Positions 1 through 10,826 of a DNA stretch of 64,000 bases are shown here, in pieces. The notes beneath the pieces were generated by a model. That model made no database searches. It saw only the letters and a program-made list of their open reading frames with translations, and had not been told where the DNA came from. The position numbers and the translations under genes were made by a program. This DNA is from Atrina japonica (lineage: Eukaryota > Mollusca > Bivalvia > Pterioida > Pinnidae). Within the stretch, counting starts at the first letter, position 1; every line of letters starts with the position of its first letter. The stretch is taken from positions 427,001-491,000 of the forward strand of contig BROG01000370.1 in the NCBI GenBank assembly GCA_030159075.1, written 5' to 3'.

Positions 1-441
1 CATCACTCAGTTTCATTACAGTTATGTCAGCCTCTTTTCCGACTGAAAGCAAACCAATACGATCAGCCCATCCTATAGCTTTAGCGGGTGTTATGGTAAC
101 AGCCTTGATGACGTCATTCAACGACATCCCCAGATGTAAGAATTTGCTCATCACTGTTGTTAGATCATATACGGGTCCTAGAAAATTACCCGTATGCATA
201 TCCGTGCTGATTGTATCGGGCCAAAAGTTCTGTTTAGCACATATGTCCGCAACGGTCCATCCGAATGATCCCTGCCCATGCCCGACATCAAACAATATAC
301 CACGTGACTTTGCGTCTACGACATCCTGGTAAATGCTTCCTGTTGCTGGGTCCACTATAGAACTTTTGTATGCATGGTACGTATGGGTATATAGGTCACC
401 GGGTCGAAGGTCACGAGGACACCCTAGTACAGATGGGTCAT
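1..441 (-). CDS. Amidohydrolase, coding exon 5 (3' end cut by the window)
   Basis: Residues 215-361, beginning after an acceptor ending TTTCAG and open to the window edge. Motifs in order are CPRDLRPGDLYTHTYH (230s, metal-ligand histidine), RGILFDVGHGQGSF (262-274), ISTDMHTGN (D295, the catalytic or metal aspartate), VMSKFLHLGM (311-320), and TPAKAIGWADRIGLLSVGKE followed by ADITVMK (332-358). These are the C-terminal landmarks of EF_0837-like enzymes. The family is usually about 370-410 residues, so roughly 10-50 residues should lie outside the window. No key residue is missing and no frameshift is seen, so the gene looks functional. A plus-strand ORF at 24-332 is its antisense shadow. Confidence 0.93.
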
Positions 442-519
442 CTGAAAGGTAATTACATTTCCAAGATTGATTAAAAAGAAAAAGAACACAGCTACAAGTA
501 CAGTGAAACTTGCATATAA

Positions 520-690
520 AAACCGCCTTAGGGACACAAAAAAACAGTCTTTATAGGGAGGTGGTCTTTATACAGAAGTTGGTTTGTACATAAATGGTAC
601 TATTATGGACAACACAAAAGTCTTTATAACCAGGTGGTCTTTACACACAGGTGGTCGCTGAAGCAGGTTTTACTGTACATGCATTCAAAT
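520..690. repeat. Remnant of a CAGTAAAACCTG-ended inverted-repeat element
   Basis: Repeated phrases GGTGGTCTTTATA, GGTGGTCTTTACA and the end GCAGGTTTTACTGTA match the ends of the better-preserved element at 59190-59365 and pieces at 19170-19260 and 57365-57445. Only one end is clear here. Confidence 0.55.
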
Positions 691-749
691 TTGGATATAT
701 CTCAAGTAAAATCAGGAAGTCGTAAAACACAAGTTTAAAATATATCTCG

Positions 750-1075
750 TTTGTTTGTATTATTGTTGTTTAACATCCCGCCAAGTATTTTTCACAAATG
801 TATGGAGATGTAACCAGCTTCAGGTAGAATGCCACAAAGTTAACTGTGGTAGGGACTGACGCCAATGTAGGGATAGTTCTTTAGCGTGCCGCACCTGTCG
901 TGTCATGGGACTTCGGTTTATAGTCTTATCCGAAAGACCCATAACCTTCACTTCATATGCCAGAGGCTTAGCGAAGGAAGTATCACAAATTTGTTTTTTA
1001 ATTCTTTGGCTTGACGCAGTCCCGGGAATCGAACCAGCGAACTGCTCTACCACTAGACGTCCGTAAGCGGCGTGG
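750..1075 (-). mobile_element. tRNA-derived SINE-like element, family A copy 1
   Basis: On the minus strand it starts with a tRNA-like head, box B GGTTCGATTCCCGGG, preceded by GTGGTAGAGCAG. A body follows (including AAGTCCCATGACACGACAGG), ending in a tail read on the plus strand as TTGTTTAACATCCCGCC. Further copies lie at 11700-12035, 38738-39045 and, as a fragment, 45003-45125, all on the minus strand. The body resembles the conserved-domain SINEs widespread in molluscs (RUDI or MetaSINE type); the exact family is not settled. Confidence 0.7.
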
Positions 1076-1217
1076 TAAGCCTAAATACCTAGTGTAGATT
1101 TCAATCTGAATCAACATAATTACAATAAATCATAGTTTGGTAGTTTAAATCTAGTTGTCAATTTGCCGCTGGTGTTTATAATAAATATGTATATAATATT
1201 TATTACATTTTTGGCTA

Positions 1218-1336
1218 CATGGTAAAATTCATATCACATATCATATCAGCCCAAGGGCTCAATATCAGACCGAGGGCTTTAGCCCGAGGTGATATTGCCC
1301 TTGGGCTGATAATAATGTGATATGAATTTTACCATG
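1218..1336. repeat. Near-perfect 119-bp palindrome
   Basis: The left arm begins CATGGTAAAATTCATATCAC and the right arm ends with its reverse complement, GTGATATGAATTTTACCATG. Inside are the paired blocks ATCAGCCCAAGGGC / GCCCTTGGGCTGAT and AATATCA / TGATATT, with a tiny loop at about 1278. Such GCCCGAGGGC-bearing palindromes are common non-autonomous elements in marine invertebrates. Confidence 0.8.
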
Positions 1337-1433
1337 TTGTAATCTATTTATCATATACAAACACCACAACATGCAAATTACTATGTTGATTAATTTCAAT
1401 TAAAGTTTCAGCTGAAGTGAAGTAAATGTAAAA

Positions 1434-1658
1434 TTAACAGTTACATGTATCGTTAGTATCGTCACTGACATCAGCTAGGCCTATCGTAAAAATATTATCG
1501 TTATTGACGTTAAATTCAGAATTTTCACGAACCAATTCTTCTCCTTGCTCTATATTTAAAACGGCACTGTTTACATTATTCTCCTTGTCAATTAATTCGT
1601 CCAGCTCCATTATTCTAGCGGCTAAACTCTCCAATATCTGTTCGCCTTCTTTTGACAA
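1434..1658 (-). other. Short acidic ORF next to the palindrome, origin unknown
   Basis: The 74-codon minus-strand frame has an acidic, leucine-rich segment, ESLAARIMELDELIDKENN, that could form a short helix or coiled coil, and ends DDTNDTCNC. It lies between TTTATCATATACA (about 1347) and the inverted copy TGTATATGATAAA (about 1858), so it may be part of the same mobile unit as the palindrome. A possible acceptor sits just upstream on the coding strand. I recognise no family; chance is possible. Confidence 0.2.
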
Positions 1659-2199
1659 TATGTCGTCTGACAGTTGTCACGCGCCGCTTGAAGCGGATAA
1701 ATCCCAAGGCGTTCCGCGTGATAATTTCCGAAGTGGATGATATGGATTTTTGCACGACCGGTCTGATACGGATACGGATTTTTTGCACGGCCGGTCTGAT
1801 ATGGGTTAGTTGATTTTGCCGATATCATACAATGCAGAAGTTACGTATCAAGTACTTTGTATATGATAAAAGGATTTATCACTTAAATAAAATTAGCATT
1901 TTTACTTGATATTTTTATTGGTGAAAAATATCACTCAGTGCAAAATAATCGCAAACTGCTGTATTCTTCATCTGCCAATCAAAATACCTAGTCAGGCCAC
2001 AAAAGAGAAGTCACTTAATGAACGTCGTGTATAAGGTAATAATTGTTTGGTCATATACTGATCGTATTTGCTAACAAATGCCAATAGAATAACCATGATA
2101 ACAAACTTTTGAACACGTACTGTAGATATAACGCATCTATATAATTGATAACGTATAAACCAGATATAGTACAGTATTTAAAGTGTTAATTTAACTTAC

Positions 2200-2288
2200 C
2201 TGATGACGAAACTTGTATCGGGACCGTGGAGATTGTGTGGTGGACCATTAACGGAACGTTGCATGTTTTGGATGCATCCAGCGCTCGT
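2200..2288 (-). CDS. Amidohydrolase, coding exon 4
   Basis: An 89-base exon for residues 185-214 plus one base. The acceptor is TTTTTATCTTTTTCAG and the donor ATCAG|GTAAGT, both near consensus. AG from exon 3 plus the first A gives Arg185; the peptide is then RALDASKTCNVPLMVHHTIS and a serine-rich end. VHH at 200-202 is the expected metal-ligand histidine position after the carboxylated lysine. The last G joins AT of exon 5 to give Asp215. Confidence 0.93.
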
Positions 2289-2359
2289 CTGAAAAAGATA
2301 AAAATAAGCATCAAATGTAAGGCTAAGCCTGGTGATATTTTAGCTCAGCCGATCATCTG

Positions 2360-2495
2360 GACCACTCTGGACTCACGGCGGTGTTACCGGTCTACTGAAA
2401 ATGCTTACTCCTCCATGACACCTGATCCCACCTCTACATTTTCAGAGGTTCGTGTTTGTCCAATGTTCACAAGATTTGTATATATTGTCTCCTGA
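2360..2495 (+). repeat. Dispersed SINE-like repeat, family D
   Basis: Shows the family order: GACTCACGGCGG, ACCGGTC, CTTACTCCTCCATG, CACCTGATCCCACCTCT, CAGAGGTTCGTGTTTGTCC, then an ATTTGTATATA tail. It is the most frequent dispersed repeat here, with at least fourteen copies on both strands. It is close to a repeat I associate with oysters and other bivalves. Confidence 0.75.
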
Positions 2496-3116
2496 TATTG
2501 TTATTTCGGAACATGTTGTTTAGTAATTGTATTTGCGTTGGGCAGACAGAAAAACAGAAAAAAACCAATATGACGTCAGTAACCAGAATGACGTGTAGAA
2601 TGAGGTACAGTATGGGAGTATACAAACGATGACACGAACACATCATAGGGGAGAGTAATGAATGAGATTCTGTATAATACCAGGAAATTTTTGTCATGGC
2701 GTTAAGGGTCAATGCTGTGAAACGGGTATAAAATCATCAGTAAATGTTAAAATTGCCAAATATTGTTTATTGTTTCTTTTTTAATTCTAAACAAGAAAGA
2801 TGATATAATTTTACGGTTAACTATTCACAAACAGAAAACATTCCGCAAACAACTGAACTTTTCAATAACCATCAGTACACTCTTTACACACACATCTGTA
2901 CTGTCCAACTCTCTAATTTAATTCAAACTTCGATATCTATTCACATAATCTCACCCTAAACTAGACACACATCACTCTTTTTAATGTTTCCTCCTTTTAC
3001 ATGGTCTTGACAGACTTGCCCTGTGTTATCTCTGACCTGGATACATTAACTGACCAAAGCGCTCTTAATTACTACTGATACAGATCAACTATCAAGAATA
3101 AGTTGTCTCATTAATT

Positions 3117-3218
<102 letters not shown>

Positions 3219-3724
3219 CACACACAAATACGCATTTTTGTCCCTGGTTGCTAAAAGAAAACACATTCACCCTGTCTTAAATTCGCCCTATTAAATCGTC
3301 TCATAGATGGCGTGAGATGTATCTCAATGCTTCAATTATTTAGTTTGAAATTTTCGCCTCCATTTTATAGTCGCCCTCTCATATAAAAGCGAAAATTAAA
3401 CGGCAGCGAAAATTCCCAGGTATACAAAATGTTTTAACACAAATACATTCTTAATAATTAACGCTTCTTAAAATGCTAGGAAGTAGTAGGACAACACGCC
3501 TTAACTCATTTATCCCTAAAATCACAATTAGACTAGCCCATTTATATTGATGGGAAAGTTCACTGTCAGAATTCAGGGGTGTACGAGTCAAAAAACAAAT
3601 TTTACAATAATTACACTTGCAATTATAACTCTATTGCCCCTATTTTATGAAAGTGAACCATACTATTAATTGATTATTGATAGTCTAAATTTTATTTTAC
3701 GGGGTGGTGAGTTAACATGTTTAC

Positions 3725-3875
3725 CTATAAGCCTCTTTCTCGTTCTTGCCCTTATCTGCAATGAATTCTGTGAGTCTGACCTTGACGCCCACAATCATAT
3801 CTCTATTTTTCTTGATACATTCTACGCAGTCCTGTGTACTGACCGCATTGAGTGAATCGAGTTCTCCCCCAGGGG
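3725..3875 (-). CDS. Amidohydrolase, coding exon 3
   Basis: A 151-base exon for residues 135-184 and two bases of Arg185. It is preceded by CTTCAATTTCAG and ends TATAG|GTAAAC (phase 2). The peptide runs from PGGELDSLNAVSTQDCVECI through KKNRDMIVGVKVRLTEFIAD to KGKNEKEAY. GVKVR at 164-168 matches the family motif whose lysine (K166) is carboxylated and bridges the two metals. That role comes from known family structures and is not visible in the sequence itself. Plus-strand ORFs over this interval are antisense shadows. Confidence 0.93.
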
Positions 3876-4504
3876 CTGAAATTGAAGATATAATAGTTGT
3901 ATATTTCAGGCTACGTTCAACTGTTTGATCTATACATGTTTATATGTTCTATATTGTTGCCAGTTACTTTTCTCGTCAACAACACAATCGTTAGTAAGGT
4001 TATTTAACCGTACCACCAGATAACGTGCGGATTTGCGCACTTTACGCATAAAAAGTCAATGGATACAAAAGCAAATAAGAATCCATGTGTAAAATACCCA
4101 ATGCAATTTAAATCTGAAGCGTAAAATTAAACACACTGGATCTAAAACTTACTGACAGTTAAAAAAAATTGTGTATACTGGCTTGTTTTATATGGACATT
4201 AAGGGGGGGGGGCTACATGGCGTGATTTGTTATACATGATTTGACATACATGATTTGATTTTTTTCATTTGATTTTTTGTTTTACGCCATTTTCTTTCAC
4301 GATGGTGTCCATACTCCCGGTAAAGACAATTCTTTCAGTCATATGATGGTGTGACCAGTGCTCTTCGGCCACGGATGCCCCCGACATTATTAATGGTGGA
4401 AACAGGCTAGAAACCCCGGGGAATAGAACTACCGACTAAATCATGGGGTAAAGACCAAGGTCAACATTCCGCAAGAAAAAAACAAATGGAAAACTTTCCC
4501 CCAA

Positions 4505-4615
4505 AGACTAATTCGAAATGACCCTAGCGGGATTCGAACCATTGAGGTGAGAGGCCTTGTGACTTAAATATGCGCAATGCTCTAAACTACCACTCGGACC
4601 ACGGAATGCCCCCGC
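4505..4615 (-). mobile_element. tRNA-like SINE head
   Basis: On the minus strand CCGAGTGGTAGTTTAGAGCA (box A-like) is followed about 40 bp later by GGTTCGAATCCCGC (box B). The spacing suits a pol III internal promoter, but I cannot fold a convincing tRNA around it and the flanks are repeats. A SINE head is more likely than a functional tRNA gene. Confidence 0.6.
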
Positions 4616-4664
4616 ACATACATGATAAATAATGCTGTTGGCGGTAAACAGTGGAGGATGACTG

Positions 4665-4757
4665 GTTCTTAGGCGGGTGTGACCATGCACTCCTCCATGA
4701 CTGACATGGTTTCCAGAGGTCCGTGCTTGTCCATTTTTAGAACTATGCCTGGACATC
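4665..4757 (+). repeat. Family D repeat, shortened
   Basis: Keeps GGCGGGTGTGACC, CTCCTCCATGAC and TCCAGAGGTCCGTGCTTGTC but lacks the GATCCCACCTCT core through an internal deletion. Confidence 0.65.
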
Positions 4758-5589
4758 TAATCTGGACGGACTAAATCATGGGGTTTAGAAAGCCAATCAT
4801 TTAGAATAAAAACAAGATGTCCAAGGTCATGTTCATTAATACAACATCAGCAGCAAAAACCACATGGTAAATAAAACAAATGAACACAACCGAACATCCA
4901 ATTCGAAAAGAGGAACGAAAATTATACTTGACAAAAAGTCAAATCCAAAGACTGAATTTTGAATTATATAAAGATGCATTGTGGAACATCCAGAGTCCAC
5001 AATACTTTAAAATTGATAAAAAGAATTAATGACGAAAATTTTCCCAACAAATCTTGGAATCCATCCATACCCATTCTAAGAAAGTTTATTTAAAACATTG
5101 TGGGTCCTTGTTTTACATTAATTAATGAATCTAACTAGGGTCGACGTCATCAATTTTAGTCCTTGGTCGTTTTTTGATCTTGTTAATTATATGCATTTCA
5201 CTTGTAATTATTATAACATTTAAGTAGTAATATCCCTCAGTCACCCGCATATGGAGTTTATATTTCACAAATGATCCGATATTTATGCATCTTTGGGGCG
5301 TCTGCATGACATATGAAGATTTCATATAACAGAGGCTAAACATACTCACTGACAAATTTCCTGTGATTGACACAGGGGTAATATCGAAAACCGCGTTTAC
5401 ATGTCAACGTTTCCGCAAATTTTACGGTTTTGTCGGTATAATAGTTTTGTTATGCGACTACTCCATGTTTCACTAAGTGAAATGTTGAGTTGCCTTTTCG
5501 TGACCGGCGGTTGTTGACCTACAAAGTTAAATATAGTCTTATCTGTACCAATTGTGACGAGGCAATACACTCCTCACGTGTCTGATTGA

Positions 5590-5765
5590 GGACTCACGGT
5601 TCAAGGGACTGATTTTCAATATTTCTAGTGTGACCGGTCACACTGACAGGGGGATGCATCAACTTACTCCGGCGAAATCCATGGCACCTGATCCCACCTC
5701 TGTTCATTGGTTTTCCAGAGGTCCGTGCTTGTCCATTTTGTTTTTCACCCTTGACAATTTGTATC
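5590..5765 (+). repeat. Family D repeat with short insertions
   Basis: GACTCACGG, TGTGACCGGTCACACTGACA, CCATGGCACCTGATCCCACC and CCAGAGGTCCGTGCTTGTCC appear in family order. Extra bases separate the first two blocks. Confidence 0.7.
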
Positions 5766-6972
5766 TTTTTCTTTCCTTTTTCTTCATGTCCCTGGACATT
5801 TCGTTTTCATTGTCTCTATATTGATTTATACTTGTGGTATCAAAGCCATGAGATATTTATAAAAAGATATCTTGATATATATAATACGAAGCCAATATTT
5901 ATATATATATATAATATATATTTCATACTATTTATATTTCGGCTATATATATATCAATAACTATCGATAACGGAACAAGGGATTTAATTTCTATTTCTCC
6001 ATTGTCAATATACTTTTTAATGATTCGAACAGGTGGTTGGCAGAAAGGAAGGGTAGTCATGATTTAGACATACTGTGTAAACAAGGAAGCATTGTCCAAC
6101 AAAAATTCTCTGCATGCATGATTTGAAAAGGCTGTGGTGAATCCCCTATTAAGTTACGGCGTTTTCATTTTCAATGATTAAATGTGCCCTGTGCCCGCAC
6201 CCAAATATTAAGGTGTGGTCTGGATTTACATTATTAAAGACCTCTGACAAAATTAAATTTTATATATTGAAATTAAATGGAGAAATGTACTGTAATAGTG
6301 TTTCGTAGCAACCAGGCTGTTGTTAAAAAAATCAAAGTGAAAATCATAAAAATGCTTTGCAGCAAAATCTGAAAAATGACACCACTTCAGAAAGCACAGA
6401 AATTCTGTGGGTTAAAATACTCACTACATTTGAAAATGATGGGTATTGTACCCAAGTGCTCAGAAAGTTATCTAAGCCTAGCATGATAGCATTTTCTGTT
6501 TCGGAATTCTACATACTGACACAAACGATTGGCTTGTTAATTTATTTCAACCTTTTTATTTGCAAAACTCTAACTTCGGTACTATGTTTATAATATCGAT
6601 AGCAAATATGTTTTGTATAATATTCATTCCGACTATTTCAGATTAATCTCATTCAAGTCTTCTAGTAGCTGCACGTCCATGCAAAATTATCAAACGTCAT
6701 AAACAGGCTCAGAATGCAAATAACAGTTTGACTACATTTTATACAAACTTCGAACATTTACTCACATCACTAAACTATACGGTAGCGAACGTAACAATTT
6801 CAAGCTTCGCATTGTAAAATTCACACATTCAAGTAGTAATATAACTTAATCACTTTTAGATGGTAATTATGAGTACCACGTGATACGATATGCCCGCTCC
6901 TGCTCACAATACGATCATTTCATGTGTACAGACAAACTACTCAGTCTAGTCGCAAAAATATAAGAAATCGCG

Positions 6973-7327
6973 TTTAAAGGCATACAAGCTGTCAAAATGG
7001 ATGACTATTAAAAGTTTCAAATAGTCGATATTTTATAAAATAAATATTATAAATATAATACCAAATCCCTGGTTGAAAAAAATATACATGTATATATAAA
7101 ATAATGTCGTTTTTGTGAAAACAAATCGAATGTGAACAATGGGAGAACAAACGTTTGTATTCTTTGAATGACAGGAATATTAACCGTCGGGGTAGTCCAT
7201 TCATTCTAGGTAATATATCCATGATATGTTTTAAAAAATACAGCAATATATATTTAGCCTTTGTAAAAGTTTTGTTCTAACTCCGTGATGTTTTTTTTAT
7301 CCATATGATAACTTGCATGCCTTTAAA
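6973..7327. mobile_element. MITE-like element with TTTAAAGGCATACAAG ends
   Basis: 355 bp bounded by inverted ends TTTAAAGGCATACAAGCTGT and, at the right, ATAACTTGCATGCCTTTAAA. The interior has no coding capacity. A relative lies at 10416-10826 (shared ATCGAATGTGAA and CCATTCATTCTAG-like blocks). The TTAA at each end may be the target-site duplication. Confidence 0.75.
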
Positions 7328-8468
7328 ATTAACATTTCGTAAATGTTGAGTTACGTGGCTGTTGAATCTTCTATGTCATTATCACGACATATTAAACAGG
7401 TAAATACTGGAAAAAAAACCATTTTAAATCTGTAAATCGTTAATTGTAAATTAAAGTGAGATTGCAAATTATACTTACATGTGGTGGCCACGACATGTCT
7501 TAGCTCGAGCTTAGCACGAGCTCTAACATGACTTGCTACTTAATCGGTTTGGGGTTCCCACTTCTATTTCAAATTCTAAACAAAAACTTATTTACGACAC
7601 TTTGGACCAATGAACTAGGTTCAATTTTCAAACTTAAAGCCCCTGGACAGGTAAAAAACAGTGGCCCCCAAAAATGGAAACGCATGATCAGGAAATTTTC
7701 TGCCCACATTCTCATTTCGGCAACAAAAAAGTTCCTTGCAGGTGCGTCATATGACGTTTTATGTTGTTTCTCTCTCAGTATTACCTCTCAAAATACATTG
7801 AGTCTCAACTGACATGTCACTCTAAACACCCCGTTAGATCCTCAGGGGTTATTAATCGATCCAGTGACAGGCGCGCCTTCTTCATCCAGTGCTATGAAAG
7901 ACGCTTTCTCATTGCGATAGACCAATGTCTATTTTGTGCACTGAAGCACTCAACCCAGACGAATGCCAAACTCAAGTATCTACTAAAAATTCAAAACAGG
8001 TTTTCAGGGATCCCAGGTAAGACATTACGGTCCCAGGGTTCATTTTTGCCCTAAAATCACTAAGCCACTGTGATCAAACTAGGTCCCTGTTAACGATAGG
8101 CCTAATCCTAACAGACAACTCGAGTCTAACTACGGACCAGATACCAAAAACCTCACGTGAATGAGCCTCGGCTTCAGCGCGAATTTATCCACGTCAGCAA
8201 ACGATAAACACCCACGAAAATCTCTAAGAACATCTTAATCCCGAAAATGCTATCCTTGTTATATCCACAGTTTGTTTTATCTGCTTTTGCACTTAACCCC
8301 CTAAACTTAGACCTGGACACCATGCCCCCATGGTGGAGCCACTTGCACATTAATCCGAGGCGGCACTTAAGTCCAGAGCTCGCTTTTATTCTGGTGATGG
8401 TACTGGAGACTCCTGAGGAGGGAGATCTTGACCTCTCAGCTGAGGGTCAAGTAGGACTCGTTTACCGA

Positions 8469-9560
8469 TTAATCGCCTTTGGTGATATTTTCTAACATCC
8501 TTCGGAAAATCTTTCTCTTGTTGTGCATTTTATGCACTCTATTAAGGTGACCCTGTAAACGACGCACTAACTTACCACAACCCTCCACTGGGCAACGCAC
8601 TACCTCCTCCCCTCTCGGTTTTACCACCTTCATGCTGTACTCGGTCTAATGAACCTGCCACATATACCGCCTAATACAGTTGTAATGCCGGCCACAAATA
8701 TTACATTCGGTTCCAGTGTAATTTTCACTCCGAGCAGTACGCCTACGACCTTTGCCCCTCCCCGGCATGGGGGAAATAATTGCTCTACTAGGCCCAGGTT
8801 CCTGGTCCCCCGAAACTAATACCTTATCCCTGCACACTTTCTCAGCCGGAGTGGCAACAGCACAGGTATTCCAGTGCACTAGAGAGTGGTCACTCTCAGA
8901 GGAGGGAGACCTTGACCTCTCAACCGTGGGTCGGGGTAAAGCCAATGGCGGGTCAGGTAGCTCTCGTTTACTCGATGTCACTTTCTTTAACATTCGGTGG
9001 AATTTACTGCTCCGTCGGTGCATTTTATGTACTCGATTAAGGTGATCCCGAAAACGACGCACTAACTTACCACAATCCCCCACTGGGCACTGCACTACCT
9101 CCCATTTCGGTTTTAGTACCTTCCTGGTGTACTCGGTCTTATGAACCTGCCACATATGCCGCCTAATACACTTGCATTGCCGGCCACAGATATTACATTC
9201 GGTTCCAGTATAATTTTCACTCCGAGCAGTAAGCCTACGACCTTTGCTCCTCCCCGGTATTGGGGAAATAATTGTCCTACTAGGCCCCGGTTCATGGTCC
9301 CCCCAAATTAACACCTTATCCCTGCCTACTTTTCCAATCGGGGTGGTAACAGGACGGATATAATTATATCCCTCAGACACACCTAAAAGTCCCTCGCTAC
9401 CCTTGTCTATTACTTCCCCTTCACAACCAAACAGGGAATCTGAACTGGACCAAGAATCTCCAAGAGGGGGCCATTTATCCCAATACATTGCACTATTCTC
9501 ACGAAATCTACAGTACTCCGAGTCGGACATGCTAAATGAACAATGAAATACAAAGTACAA
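8469..9560 (-). pseudogene. Repeat-built C2H2 zinc-finger ORF with an internal stop
   Basis: A minus-strand frame, open for 304 codons from 9560 (a second ATG, MSDSEYCRFRENS, about ten codons in is a likelier start). It is built from an internally duplicated module: RDKVL..G..EPGPSR.IISP..GR.KGRR, then finger 1 (TECNICGR...RRHMWQVH, CX2CX9HX4H), then finger 2 (CPVGDCGKLVRRF...HLNRVHKMH, CX4CX9HX4H), then VERSRSPSSES. In the second module the codon after WQVH is TAG instead of AAG (8646-8648). Beyond it the same frame still encodes a full finger 2 (CPVEGCGKLVRRL...HLNRVHKMH) up to TAA at 8469. A decayed third module (ERSRSPSS-like) follows. It lies in intron 2 on the gene's strand. Probably a DNA-binding ORF from a mobile or recently duplicated source; no transposase or recombinase domain is visible. 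Function unknown. Confidence 0.6.
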
Positions 9561-9589
9561 AACTCAAACCTATAAATATCAACATAAAA

Positions 9590-9660
9590 ATCCGACACTG
9601 TTCTAAGTAAACTTTATAAAATACAAAACTACGAGATACAATACAAACCCGACACTGCTC
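9590..9660. repeat. Short direct repeat upstream of the zinc-finger ORF
   Basis: CCGACACTG followed by AT-rich sequence and TACAAAACTACGAGATACAA appears twice about 60 bp apart, in what would be the 5' flank of the zinc-finger ORF. Confidence 0.45.
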
Positions 9661-9844
9661 AATATAAAAACACAAAATATTTCCAAAATGTCCGATAAGA
9701 AACTCCAAGAGCTACACTAAACTGCTAAAATATTCCCGATAAAAGGCAACACAAAGATCCCTGAAAACACGGAATAAATCCCAAGCCAAGTCAAAACCAG
9801 CTCGCAAAGTTCTTATTAAAGAGTTTAGGAGTGTATCGTTCACA

Positions 9845-9965
9845 ATAATTTAACAGGCAATGTTAACTTGGTCACCCCTGAATTATGAAAGTAGACCTTA
9901 TCATTCATTTATTTGGGTGAGTCTAAATGTGACCACAGGGAGTGAGGAGTTTATATATATAATTG
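9845..9965 (+). repeat. Dispersed repeat with GGGTGAGTCTAAATGTGACC
   Basis: The phrase GGTGAGTCTAAATGTGACCA recurs at about 20640-20670, and the surrounding AATTATGAAAGT block recurs near 3640. Copies near 17690 and 57260 carry a related GTCCAAATGTGTCTTTGGGG-type block. Low-copy interspersed repeat of unknown class. Confidence 0.55.
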
Positions 9966-10415
9966 AAAAGCGCCCACGTGTTTCCAGAAACAACGATCAG
10001 TTTCTAAACCAATTCGAAAGCAATTTTTCATGCCGAAGTCGTGTCACAGTGCACATCAGTTAGGCTTATAAATTCTGGTCAACGTTAAATATAGCTCAAT
10101 TAACAACTTGTAAATCCTTACTATTTAAGCCGGGTCAAGTTACACCGTAACCTTTAGCAGGTGTGGTCAAAGCAGATATATCCAGACCACACGTGGTTAA
10201 CGCGTTTAAAAACACAGCAAAACTTTAACTGGCAAGTGTGAGAAAGTAAACAAAATGAGAATTCTGTACACTAAGTATTTCTTCTTCCCGATATATGTTT
10301 TATTTTATCTGCTGAAAAAATATCTCCAAAAATCGAAGTAATGTTTCGTTTTCTCGAGATAATTTTTTTCGACCATGTAATAAAAATTCTACGTGTCCTA
10401 GACATGGGCCCGCTT

Positions 10416-10826
10416 GTTTAATCTCGGGATTTTTTTCATCAAAATGACAGCCTGTATGCCTTTCAAGGCATATAAGTTGTCAAAACCGATTTTTTTGTAT
10501 CAAAAGTTTCAAATTATCGACGTTTTATACAAACAAAATGTTTTTAGAAAATTCTGGGTTGAAAAAAAAAGCTTGTTATAATGTCGTAATTTTTGGAAAG
10601 AAATCGAATGTGAAGAATGGGGAAGTAAAAATTTGTTTTCTTATATGGATGCCAGGAATATCAATCGCAGGCGTATTTCATTCATTCTAGAAAATATAAT
10701 ATGCATGATATATTAAAATTTTCAACGGCAATGTGTCTTTTTGGACATTTTAATCAAAGTTCTGGTTTGATCGCGGTATATATTTTCGTCAAAATGACAG
10801 ACTTGTATGCCTGGAATTATATCTAC
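10416..10826. mobile_element. Two abutting MITE-like copies (AAGGCATA..AAG family)
   Basis: A right end (ATGACAGCCTGTATGCCTTT) runs directly into a left end (CAAGGCATATAAGTTGTCAA), followed by a full interior and the right end AATGACAGACTTGTATGCC. This is one truncated copy beside one nearly complete copy of the element at 6973-7327. Confidence 0.65.

Larger units (their letters stand above)
442..2199 (-). other. Amidohydrolase intron 4 (1758 bp)
   Basis: Bounded by the donor at 2199 and the acceptor at 442-444. It holds an inverted-repeat element remnant (about 520-690), a SINE-like copy (about 750-1075), a 119-bp palindrome (1218-1336) and a short acidic ORF (1434-1658). I recognise nothing in 1870-2199. 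Confidence 0.85.

Noticed and set aside
24..332. 102-codon plus-strand ORF at the window start
   Set aside because: Antisense shadow of amidohydrolase exon 5, whose minus-strand frame carries the family motifs.
1010..1075. tRNA gene on the minus strand
   Set aside because: Part of a family A SINE-like copy repeated at 11700 and 38738.
2226..2495. 89-codon plus-strand ORF
   Set aside because: Antisense of exon 4 joined to a family D repeat.
4505..4615. Functional tRNA gene
   Set aside because: Box A and box B are present but no full cloverleaf could be folded, and the flanks are repeats; treated as a SINE head.
7475..7530. Donor-like CAT|GTAAGTAT as an amidohydrolase exon
   Set aside because: The upstream frame does not encode the family, and exons 2 and 3 already join without it.
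8646..9560. Intact host zinc-finger gene
   Set aside because: The repeating module is cut by a TAG, followed by the rest of a finger, and lies inside an intron without splice support; kept as pseudogene.
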